This document shows, piece after piece, positions 13,556 through 20,281 of a stretch of DNA of 21,707 nucleotides. The notes under the pieces were generated by a model. It was not told the origin of the DNA. It saw nothing but the letters and a program-made list of their open reading frames with translations, and did not search any database. The stretch spans positions 1 through 21,707 of the forward strand of contig JBCCHN010000085.1 of the NCBI GenBank assembly GCA_039028695.1, given 5' to 3'. Source of the DNA: JANQKX01 sp039028695 (GTDB lineage: Bacteria; Pseudomonadota; Alphaproteobacteria; Kiloniellales; Kiloniellaceae). Both the position numbers and the translations under genes were made by a program. Each line of letters opens with the position of its first letter. Positions within the stretch are counted from its first letter, which is position 1.

Positions 13556-13688
13556 GCCCGCCTGTTTTTTTTAACAAGTAGCCTGGTCAGTTCTTCTGGG
13601 TCATTTTGAGGCTGAATATCAGAGGATAGAATACGGGGATTAGCTTAGCCAGGTTTCCCTGTTGCCTCGCAGGCGGGCATTTTTTTTG
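13556..13688 (+). ncRNA. Candidate structured RNA of about 135 nt
   Basis: GCCCGCCTG at 13556-13564 pairs perfectly with CAGGCGGGC at 13670-13678, and a run of eight T residues follows, as at the end of a small RNA. Inside, further nested pairs are possible: AACA with TGTT, CCTGG with CCAGG, and TTCT-TCTG with CAGA-AGAA. Together they give a long imperfect rod with internal loops. The general shape recalls 6S RNA, but I see no sequence identity to known 6S, SRP or tmRNA. The nearest plus-strand gene is 1.5 kb away, so it is not an obvious riboswitch. A short local hairpin (GCCT-CGC-AGGC, 13664-13674) before the T-run is an alternative fold. No promoter was identified. Confidence 0.35.
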
Positions 13689-13746
13689 ACGAACCATGTC
13701 GGTCATCGCCGGTTTGACCAGGCCGATTTGATGAGCCGGCTCGCTT

Positions 13747-14094
13747 TCAATTCATGCAAAAAACCTTTTCGGCCACCGTCCGATCGTCTACCAGGCGAAC
13801 CCAGGGCACGTCCCCGAAGGGGGAGGTGGAGATCCAAATTTTAATTCGCGATTCCTCTCCCTGTCCCTTTTTCTCAGGTTCTTTCCCGGATAAGAGGTCG
13901 GCGGGGCAATTGCCGATGAACCAAGCCGGTGCACTCGCCAGGTCCGTAACATAGATAGTTAGGTCAGAGCCTTGCTGGCCGTGGGACCAAACAGCCCGAT
14001 GCACTTCCGGAAGGGTCGCCCAAGACATACTGGACGAACACAAGAGCACCATAACCGCAAAGAGCCGGCATCTAGGTGTGGCGCCGAGAAACAT
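13747..14094 (-). CDS. Small secreted protein of unknown function
   Basis: A 115-residue product that I do not recognise. It begins with a convincing Sec signal peptide: basic residues at 8 and 10, hydrophobic core LFAVMVLLC, and an SWA cleavage site near residue 26. The mature part contains DLTIYVTDLASAPAWFIGNCP, two Cys residues (one in that segment, one in the last four residues, so a periplasmic disulfide is possible), and a charged stretch KEPEKKGQGEES. The ATG at 14094 is the likely start; ribosome-binding sequence is weak (GGGA directly upstream), and an in-frame TTG at 14100 is an alternative. It lies downstream of the 190-residue gene on the same strand but beyond that gene's strong terminator, so it probably has its own promoter. 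Confidence 0.55.
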   Translation of the reverse strand: MFLGATPRCRLFAVMVLLCSSSMSWATLPEVHRAVWSHGQQGSDLTIYVTDLASAPAWFIGNCPADLLSGKEPEKKGQGEESRIKIWISTSPFGDVPWVRLVDDRTVAEKVFCMN

Positions 14095-14147
14095 TCCCAA
14101 TCATAGCAAGTTTTAAGCGGGTCTAAGCAACTAGTTTTCTCGATTCA

Positions 14148-14178
14148 AAAAGGGCTCCCGATGTTGGGGAGCCCTTTT
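14148..14178. terminator. Strong bidirectional Rho-independent terminator
   Basis: AAAAGGGCTCCC (14148-14159) and GGGAGCCCTTTT (14167-14178) form a perfect 12-bp stem with a 7-nt loop. On the minus strand the stem ends in five T residues, just after the stop codon of the 190-residue gene, which it most likely terminates. Confidence 0.88.
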
Positions 14179-14209
14179 CGACGAGGAGAGATAGATCGTT
14201 GTATTGGAT

Positions 14210-14782
14210 CTAGTGCTTGGCCTTGCTTTCTTCCGCGACGCTCTTGCGCGCCTCTTTCACGCGGGCGGCCACATCCTGAGGTCCCATCTTTGGCTTTTTC
14301 TCAGACTCGTCACGGGACACCTTCCCGCCGCGCTGATTGGCCTCTTGAGAGGCCGCGGCAATGGTCTTGCCAAAGGTCTCGTAGGCATTCGTTACTTGGA
14401 GCAGCCAGGCGGCAAAAGAGGAAATCCGCTCGGCCACCTCGACCATTTGCGGGTCGTCGCCGTCAAAAACACCTTGGAAATTAGAGAGCGTTTGCAGAGC
14501 CTCTTTGGCGGAGAGGGTGATCTCGATGGTGGTCCACCCCTGTGCGTCATCGGCGATAACCACTCGGGATTGGGCCCCGCCCGAGGTCAACTGTTCCTGC
14601 AAAAGGTCGATTTGGGCTTTTTGCGCGTTTTCGACTAATTTGCGCCGCTGGGTGATCGGCAATGATTCAAAGCAGCCTTCCAGAGCGAAAATGAAGTCAT
14701 TCAGCATGATCGCCGCACCGGTTTCCGCATCGGGACACCCAATCCGCACCTTGGTGCCGCGGTAAGTCGCATTAATGAACAA
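14210..14782 (-). CDS. Hypothetical protein with TTG start (190 aa)
   Basis: I do not recognise the family. The protein has no signal peptide or membrane helix. It starts MFINATYRGTKVRIGCPDAETG, continues as a mostly helical middle (LEGCFESLPITQRRKLVENAQKAQ at about 34-57), then a short beta-like part (RVVIADDAQGWTTIEITLS), another helical part, and ends in a highly charged Lys/Glu/Arg tail. The start is TTG at 14780-14782, chosen because a full AGGAGG sits 7 nt upstream; the start is therefore well supported although the codon is rare. It is monocistronic in appearance, with a strong terminator right after the stop. Length and charge suggest a cytoplasmic protein, possibly an RNA- or protein-binding accessory factor, but that is a guess. 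Confidence 0.75.
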   Translation of the reverse strand: MFINATYRGTKVRIGCPDAETGAAIMLNDFIFALEGCFESLPITQRRKLVENAQKAQIDLLQEQLTSGGAQSRVVIADDAQGWTTIEITLSAKEALQTLSNFQGVFDGDDPQMVEVAERISSFAAWLLQVTNAYETFGKTIAAASQEANQRGGKVSRDESEKKPKMGPQDVAARVKEARKSVAEESKAKH

Positions 14783-15225
14783 GGCTAGTCCTCCTGAAGT
14801 TAAAAGGTTTCACCGGAAATTTTTGCGCCGGCCCGACTTGCAGAACCACCCGACTGCGCCCAGCCGATTTCGTTCCGTAATCAATCCACCTTTATCAAAG
14901 TTGAAAAAACTAACTGAAGTGATTTTGAATAAAGATAAAAATAAGCTGTAATTAATTGTTAAATTTTTATTTCAAATCACTTTATTTCTCGTTTACACGC
15001 TCTTTTTTGACCTACAAGTATTTAAAAAACGTAACTGAAGATCATCAATCATTCGTTAGCCTTCTGTTAAGGACTTATTTGCCATGATGGGCCGCGAAGA
15101 TTGGGGGGATCGCAATCTTTCCACAGGATCGACTGATCGCGGTCGCAGGTCCCAAGGGGCCAGCCTGCCCAGGCGGCCAGTGCCCCAATCGAGAAGTTGG
15201 TACTTGAAACGAGGAGACCCGAAAG
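14783..15225 (+). promoter_or_regulatory. AT-rich control region upstream of the bactofilin gene
   Basis: No gene is supported in these 443 bases; frames near 15084 lack protein-like character. The part 14890-15050 is very AT-rich. It contains a dyad (AAGTGATTT 14917-14925 with AAATCACTT 14974-14982; ATAAAAAT 14935-14942 with ATTTTTAT 14963-14970), and a direct repeat, AAAAAACTAACTGAAG at 14904-14919 and AAAAAACGTAACTGAAG at 15024-15040. This is likely the promoter/operator region of the bactofilin gene, with a leader of perhaps 150 nt. Confidence 0.45.
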
Positions 15226-16011
15226 ATGATGGAAGCTTTGCGTGGTCGTCGGCAGAACCGAAACGAGGAAAGCGATGCCAAGACGGCCGATACGAGAAGG
15301 AATTCCGGCGCAGCCGCTGGAGGAAGTGCCGCCTCGGATGCCAACAGCCCTCTTCCGCAAACCTCTTCGTCCCACACACCTTCGTTCGGAGGCACGTCAG
15401 CCTTTGGACTTAACCCCTCCAGTCAGCAACCGAGGTCCACAATGCCCACACCCATGAGCAATCCCATCGCCGACCAAATGGGTCGGCTGCAGCGTAACGC
15501 CAGCAGCATTGGCGCTAGCCAAGCGAGCCCCCATGCCGACAAGAGCGCCAGCGAACACCGCCTCACCGTCGGCCCCGGTATTAAGTTGAAAGGCGAGATC
15601 GCGAACTGTGAATCCCTGGTAGTCGAGGGACACATTGAAGCCACGGCCAACAGTCAATCGGTTCAGATCGCCGAATGTGGCTCATTTACTGGCGAAGCGG
15701 AAATCGGCGTCGCCGATATCAGCGGCACTTTCGAGGGAACGCTGACGATTACCGAACGCCTTATCATTCGCTCCACCGGCAGCGTTTCGGGCAAAATCCG
15801 CTATTGCGGCATCGAGATCGAGTCCGGCGGCCGCCTGGCCGGTGACATCCAGGTGACCGAGGCCCCGGCCAGCAAAGCCGAAGAACCTGAGGCCACAACC
15901 GAAAAAACGCCCGAGAAAAAAGCCGAGAGCAGCCCCGCCAGCCAGGCGGCAAGCAGCAATTCCAGCGAACAGGCGGCACCCGCGGCCAAGACGGCCTCGA
16001 GCGGGAAGTAA
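15226..16011 (+). CDS. Bactofilin family cytoskeletal protein
   Basis: Bactofilin (CcmA/BacM-like), a self-polymerising scaffold that positions cell-wall or envelope machinery at the membrane. In the 261-residue product, residues 112-210 form the bactofilin domain: TVGPGIKLKGEIANCESLVVEGHIEA, then repeating short beta-strand turns with regular Gly and hydrophobic positions (GEAEIGVADISGTFEGTLTI, GKIRYCGIEIESGGRLAGDI), as in the right-handed beta-helix of the family. The flanks are disordered: a Ser/Pro/Asn-rich N-terminal arm of about 110 residues, long for the family, and an Ala/Glu/Lys/Ser-rich C-terminal tail of about 50 residues. The start is ATG 15226 (a second ATG follows at 15229) with GAGGAG at 15211-15216. 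Monocistronic, with its own terminator at 16051-16092. No peptidase M23 partner gene is in the window. Confidence 0.9.
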   Translation: MMEALRGRRQNRNEESDAKTADTRRNSGAAAGGSAASDANSPLPQTSSSHTPSFGGTSAFGLNPSSQQPRSTMPTPMSNPIADQMGRLQRNASSIGASQASPHADKSASEHRLTVGPGIKLKGEIANCESLVVEGHIEATANSQSVQIAECGSFTGEAEIGVADISGTFEGTLTITERLIIRSTGSVSGKIRYCGIEIESGGRLAGDIQVTEAPASKAEEPEATTEKTPEKKAESSPASQAASSNSSEQAAPAAKTASSGK

Positions 16012-16050
16012 CGCTTTTAACGCAACAATTTTGCACGCTGTCTTTATGCA

Positions 16051-16092
16051 GCCCCGGATTGGAGCCCAGAGGTTTCGTCCGGGGCTTTTTTT
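16051..16092 (+). terminator. Rho-independent terminator of the bactofilin gene
   Basis: GCCCCGGA at 16051-16058 pairs with TCCGGGGC at 16078-16085, followed by seven T residues (16086-16092). It lies 40 nt after the bactofilin stop codon. Confidence 0.92.
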
Positions 16093-16113
16093 GCCCAGCG
16101 CCTAAAATGCGAT

Positions 16114-16143
16114 AAAAAAAGGCGGGCCATAGGCCCGCCTTTT
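16114..16143. terminator. Bidirectional terminator, mainly for the minus-strand binding protein gene
   Basis: GGCGGGCC (16121-16128), loop ATA, GGCCCGCC (16132-16139), with seven A residues on the left and four T residues on the right. On the minus strand this gives a stem followed by seven T residues just after the binding-protein stop. Confidence 0.92.
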
Positions 16144-16163
16144 GTCACTCATGCACTTGAAGC

Positions 16164-17771
16164 TTAGGAATCCAACCACCAACGCTCGTAAGCGCGGGCG
16201 CCGTCCAGGGGCCAGTTGCCGGTGAGCTTTTCACCATGCATCACGTTGGCCCGGCGGGCATAAACCCGATTGCGGAAGAAGGGCACGACCGTACCGCCTT
16301 CGTCGCGATAGATCTGCTGCATTTCCGAATAAAGCTCGCCCCGCTTGTTGTCGTCCAACTCAGCACGGGCTTCCTTCATGAGCTGATTAAAGCGCTCGCC
16401 CTTGTAATGAGACTCGTTCCAGGCTGCATCGGCAGAATAGGCCAGCGAGAACATCACGTCAGGCGTCGGACGGGCGCCCCACTGGACCACCACGAAAGGT
16501 TTGACCAGCCACACATTGGACCAATAGCCGTCATTGGGCTCGCGCACGACATTGATGTCGATACCAACGGGCGCCAATTGCTCTTTGTAGAGCAAGCACA
16601 TATCGACCGCGCCCGGGAACGCCGTATCAGCGGCGGACAAATCAACGCTAATATTGCCCACACCTGATTGATCCAAGTGGAACTTGGCCTTGTCCGGATC
16701 GTACTGACGCTGTTCCAAATCCGCCCAGTAAGGCAGGGTCGGGCCGATGGGGTGATCGTTACCCAGCGTGCCATGTCCGCGGATCACCTTCTGCAAGATG
16801 GCGTCGCGATCGATACCGTATTTTAGCGCCAAACGGAAATCGTTGTTGTCGAAGGGCGCCACGTCCACAAACATAGGGATCGTCACGTGGGCACCACTGG
16901 CGACTTCATCAATCTCAATGTTGGGGTCCCGGCCCAGGAGGTGAACGGTTTTTAGATCAGGCTCAGTGATGGCATCCAAATCACCCGTCTTGATCGCCGC
17001 TTGACGTGCCGTTGGGTCATTGACCGCCAGGATATCCACCTCATCAAAGTGGCCCTTGCCTTGTTTGAAATAGTTCGGGTTCTTTTTCAAGTGGGCACGA
17101 ACGCCGGGCTCGAAGGTCTCGATGGAATAGGCGCCTGTCCCGTTGCCGGTTATATCCACATTGCCTTCACCGTCTGAGGGCATCATCACCATGTGATAAT
17201 CGGACATCACATAGGGGAAGTCGGCGCTGCCCTCTTTCAGCGTAATCACCAAGGTGTGCTCGCCATCGGTTTTGATATCTTCGATGGGATCAACCAGGGC
17301 CTTGGCAGCAGATTTGGAATCTTCGCCCCGGTGATAGTTGATGGAGGCCATGGCATCTTCCGCCGTGAAGGGCTTGCCGTCGTGGAAGGTAACGCCTTTT
17401 TCCAACTCGAAAGTCCAAACCGTCGCATCCGGCGAGGCTTCCCAGCCCGAGGCCGCGTCGGGTCCGACGACATTGTCTTCATTGATCTCGGTCAAATAAT
17501 TCCGCATGGCATGATTCATTTGAATCATGAACTGAGATTCAGTGGTGTGCGGATCAAGCTTATCGGTAGTGTTGCCGTCATCCAGACCCACACGGAAGGT
17601 GCCACCCGGTTTCGGCGTGGCAGCTTTGACCTTCTTGCTCCACAAGGTTGTAGCGGCCGGAACCGTCAGGCCCAGCGCCAAAGCGCCTTCCATGAAGCGG
17701 CGACGGCTGATGATCCCGCTTTTGGCTTGATCGACAAGGCCGTTCAAGCGCGGATCTGCTTTATCTGACAT
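16164..17771 (-). CDS. ABC transporter substrate-binding protein, family 5 (peptide/nickel type), Tat-exported
   Basis: Periplasmic solute-binding protein of the SBP_bac_5 (DppA/OppA) family, 535 aa, the usual size. The N-terminus has a twin-arginine signal: SRRRFMEGALALGLTVP at 22-38, with cleavage near VKA-AT at residue 50. Family features include FELEKGVTFHDGKPFTAEDAM, LKKNPNYF, the LALKYGIDRDAI helix, and VPFFRNRVYARR near the end. Ligands of the family are peptides, but also opines, glycosides and amine compounds. The start is ATG 17771 with AGGA; an upstream in-frame extension to 17864 is unlikely. No permease or ATPase gene is adjacent: the gene is followed by a terminator, so the binding protein is an orphan or partners with a distant transporter. 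It lies downstream of the LysR and M20 genes on the same strand, suggesting uptake of the substrate they handle. Confidence 0.9.
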   Translation of the reverse strand: MSDKADPRLNGLVDQAKSGIISRRRFMEGALALGLTVPAATTLWSKKVKAATPKPGGTFRVGLDDGNTTDKLDPHTTESQFMIQMNHAMRNYLTEINEDNVVGPDAASGWEASPDATVWTFELEKGVTFHDGKPFTAEDAMASINYHRGEDSKSAAKALVDPIEDIKTDGEHTLVITLKEGSADFPYVMSDYHMVMMPSDGEGNVDITGNGTGAYSIETFEPGVRAHLKKNPNYFKQGKGHFDEVDILAVNDPTARQAAIKTGDLDAITEPDLKTVHLLGRDPNIEIDEVASGAHVTIPMFVDVAPFDNNDFRLALKYGIDRDAILQKVIRGHGTLGNDHPIGPTLPYWADLEQRQYDPDKAKFHLDQSGVGNISVDLSAADTAFPGAVDMCLLYKEQLAPVGIDINVVREPNDGYWSNVWLVKPFVVVQWGARPTPDVMFSLAYSADAAWNESHYKGERFNQLMKEARAELDDNKRGELYSEMQQIYRDEGGTVVPFFRNRVYARRANVMHGEKLTGNWPLDGARAYERWWLDS

Positions 17772-18036
17772 GAAGATTTCCTTTCCCTGTTCTTTGTTTA
17801 ATTCAAGTAGACTAGATTCTTGAGCTACCAATGTCTTTAGACCGACACCTTTTTCCCATATCACTACAAATTGATCCGTTCCGCAATGTCAGTCAAATTT
17901 CCCATCGCAGAAACTTCGACGCAAACAGGCACCTTTTGAGACCCTTTTCCGATCTCTTTGCAAAAAATTGGCCTAGTCGCAAAAAATTCAAGCCCTCAAG
18001 ACCATCAGCCACCCTTAAAGCCGCTCCAGGACCCTC

Positions 18037-19215
18037 TCACGACAGGGATTTCTCGACCAGACGCACCCAGTATTCCACCCCAGCCGGCATAATGTCGTCA
18101 TTGAAGTCATAATAGGGGTTATGCAAAGAACAAGCGCTGGGTCCGCTGTCGCTGCCGTTGCCTATAAAAACAAAACAGCCAGGCTTTTCCTGAAGCATAT
18201 AGGCGAAGTCCTCGGAGCCCATCAGGGGTTTGCCCGAGCGATTGACCGCGTCCTCGCCAAGCGCTTGTTCGGCCACCTCCGCGGCAAAGCGGGTTTGCTC
18301 GACCCAATTGAATACCGCGGGATAGCCCACATCAAAGGTTATGGTGCCTTCTGCACCCTGGGCTTGACAATAGCCAGCGACCAGGCTGCTCATCTCTTGG
18401 CGCAAGAGCTGTTGGGTCTCGACACTGAAGCAGCGCACCGTGCCGCGCAAAAGGGCCTCCTCGGGCAGCACATTAACGGCTGAGCCGGCGTGAAACTGGG
18501 TCACACTCATCACAACGTTTTCCAAAGGATCCACGCGCCGTGAGGAAATGCTCTGCAAGGCACCGACCAGACCAGAGGCGATCACGATTGTATCTCGGCC
18601 CAAATGGGGCATAGCGGCATGGGCCCCCTGCCCCCTGACGGTCAATTCGAAAGACATGCTGCCGGCCAGGATGGGTCCCTCGCGCAGGGCAATGTGACCC
18701 GCCGGAATGCCCGGCATATTGTGCATGCCATAGACCGCATTCACGGGGAAGCGCTCGAAGAGCCCATCGTCGATCATCGCTTTGGCACCGGCCCCCCCCT
18801 CCTCGGCTGGCTGAAAGATCAGGGCCACTTGGCCGTTAAAATTTCGATTTTCCGCCAGGTAGCGACCGGCGCCGAGCAGCATGGCCGTATGGCCGTCATG
18901 GCCGCAGCCATGCATTTTGCCCTCATGGACCGAGCGGTGCTCGAATGAATTGAGCTCGGCCATGGGAAGGGCGTCCAGATCCGCCCGCAAGCCGATCATA
19001 GGGCCCCCGTCCCGGTCATTCTGGCCCCGAACCAGACCCACCAGCCCCGTACCGCCGAGGCCGCGGACAACCTCAATGCCCCAGGATTCGAGCTTTTCCG
19101 CTACCAGGTCGCTGGTACGATGTTCTTCATAGGCCAGCTCGGGGTGCTTATGGATGTCACGGCGCCAAAGCTTCATATCCTCGGCAAGATCGGCGATGGA
19201 GTTGCGTATGGGCAT
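18037..19215 (-). CDS. M20 family amidohydrolase (hippurate hydrolase / N-acyl-amino-acid hydrolase type)
   Basis: Metal-dependent M20D peptidase-like amidohydrolase, 392 aa, of the HipO/IAA-amino-acid hydrolase group, which splits N-acylated amino acids into acid plus amino acid. Sequence marks: RRDIHKHPELAYEEHRT near the N-terminus, the metal-site motif MHGCGHDGH (Cys104, His106), QPAEEG with Glu138 as general base and Glu139 as ligand, His165 in YGMHNMPG, and a C-terminal LHNPYYDFND holding the last histidine. It has no signal peptide and is cytoplasmic. ATG 19215 is preceded by GAGG; a longer open frame upstream overlaps the LysR gene and is not used. It lies 26 nt after the LysR stop, so the two are co-transcribed. 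The acyl and amino acid specificity is unknown. Confidence 0.9.
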   Translation of the reverse strand: MPIRNSIADLAEDMKLWRRDIHKHPELAYEEHRTSDLVAEKLESWGIEVVRGLGGTGLVGLVRGQNDRDGGPMIGLRADLDALPMAELNSFEHRSVHEGKMHGCGHDGHTAMLLGAGRYLAENRNFNGQVALIFQPAEEGGAGAKAMIDDGLFERFPVNAVYGMHNMPGIPAGHIALREGPILAGSMSFELTVRGQGAHAAMPHLGRDTIVIASGLVGALQSISSRRVDPLENVVMSVTQFHAGSAVNVLPEEALLRGTVRCFSVETQQLLRQEMSSLVAGYCQAQGAEGTITFDVGYPAVFNWVEQTRFAAEVAEQALGEDAVNRSGKPLMGSEDFAYMLQEKPGCFVFIGNGSDSGPSACSLHNPYYDFNDDIMPAGVEYWVRLVEKSLS

Positions 19216-19241
19216 GGTTTCCTCGATTAAATCCCTGAAAT

Positions 19242-20147
19242 TCAGTCCTGCCGTTGTGACAAGAGCCACATTAGAACCTCTCCCGCCTCGACGCTCAGTG
19301 GTGTAGCTTTCGGCCAAATGACGTAAAAGTCCAGGCCCTTGGCGTAATGGCTGTCGAGCACACGCACCAAAAGCCCTTGGCGGATCAAATGCTGGGTGAC
19401 GTGGTCCCAGCCCATGGCGATGCCTTCGCCAGCCATGGCGGCCTGCAGCACCAGGGCATAGTCGTTGAGGCGCAGACCCTCGCCCCGGTCGCGAAAGGCA
19501 ACCCCCTGGGCGGCAAACCAGTCCGCCCAGGCCGGGCGGGGCCGGTAAGGTTCCTCCAAATGTATTAGATTGTGGCCGGTCAAGGCCACCGGGTCGCCCG
19601 GGGCCTGGATCTTGGCCAGGTAAGCGGGACTGCAGACGGGAAAGATACGCTCGGCCGCCAAATGGGCCGCTTCGTACCCCTCCCAAGCCCCGTCGCCGCG
19701 CCGGATCGCCAGGGCATTGGCCTCGCCGGTGATTTCGATGTCCTTGTCGGTGGCCTGCAGGCGAATGTCGATTTGGGGATAAGCGGCCTTAAAGTCCGCC
19801 AGACGGGGCACCATCCAATAGTTGGCAAAGGCGGTCGAGGCCGACAGAGTGACGTGGCGGCTGGCACTTTGCAGGGCAATCTTTTCCGCCGATTGCCAAA
19901 TTTGCATAAGCCCAAATGATACATCGTTATAAAAGCGCTCACCGGCGTCAGTCAGGCTGATAACCCGATGCCGGCGATGAAACAGGGCCACACCCAAGGC
20001 CTGCTCAATGCGTTTGACAGCATGGCTGACCGCCGGTTGAGAGACATTCAGCTCGGCCGCCGCACGGGTGAAGGAGAGATGCCGGGCCGCCGCCTCGAAG
20101 GCGAAGAGCGCGGTGGGAGACTGGATACGACGGATCAGTTTTTGCAT
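19242..20147 (-). CDS. LysR-family transcriptional regulator, GcvA-like
   Basis: LTTR of 301 aa. The N-terminal winged helix-turn-helix spans about 12-65: FEAAARHLSFTRAAAELNV and SQPAVSHAVKRIEQALG, then LFHRRHRVISLTDAG. The remainder is the inducer-binding domain (two alpha/beta lobes), with SPAYLAKI and the region MAGEGIAMGWDHV typical of the GcvA-like subgroup. It is divergent from the MttB-family gene across 134 nt and co-oriented with the M20 gene, 26 nt apart, so it likely controls one or both units in response to a pathway compound. The ATG at 20147 has no clear ribosome-binding site. The inducer is unknown. Confidence 0.92.
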   Translation of the reverse strand: MQKLIRRIQSPTALFAFEAAARHLSFTRAAAELNVSQPAVSHAVKRIEQALGVALFHRRHRVISLTDAGERFYNDVSFGLMQIWQSAEKIALQSASRHVTLSASTAFANYWMVPRLADFKAAYPQIDIRLQATDKDIEITGEANALAIRRGDGAWEGYEAAHLAAERIFPVCSPAYLAKIQAPGDPVALTGHNLIHLEEPYRPRPAWADWFAAQGVAFRDRGEGLRLNDYALVLQAAMAGEGIAMGWDHVTQHLIRQGLLVRVLDSHYAKGLDFYVIWPKATPLSVEAGEVLMWLLSQRQD

Positions 20148-20167
20148 AAATTCATTTTATGGATAGC

Positions 20168-20212
20168 CTGACAAATTTCAAGCATCACAAGGTCATCCTG
20201 CTGCCCTATAGT
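20168..20212 (+). promoter_or_regulatory. Putative promoter and LysR box for the MttB-family gene
   Basis: ATCACA (20184-20189) and TATAGT (20207-20212) are separated by 17 nt, a reasonable sigma-70 promoter directed to the gene at 20282. Just upstream, CTGACAAATTTCAAG (20168-20182) fits the T-N11-A pattern with partial dyad symmetry expected of a LysR-type binding site. Both are pattern matches only. Confidence 0.35.
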
Positions 20213-20281
20213 AAGCGATCCAAAAGATTTCCCAGGTGCGCCAGCACCGGCGAAGAGCCTTAAAAGGGAGGAGCTAGAGAA

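Noticed and set aside
13556..13688. Identification of the structured region as 6S or SRP RNA
   Set aside because: The overall rod shape is suggestive, but the conserved SRP loop (GGAAG-type) is absent and no 6S sequence hallmark could be recognised by eye; kept only as an unassigned candidate.
19216..19686. N-terminal extension of the M20 hydrolase open frame
   Set aside because: This stretch overlaps the LysR coding sequence, is Pro/Gly/Arg-rich, and the ATG at 19215 has a good ribosome-binding site and matches the family's usual N-terminus.
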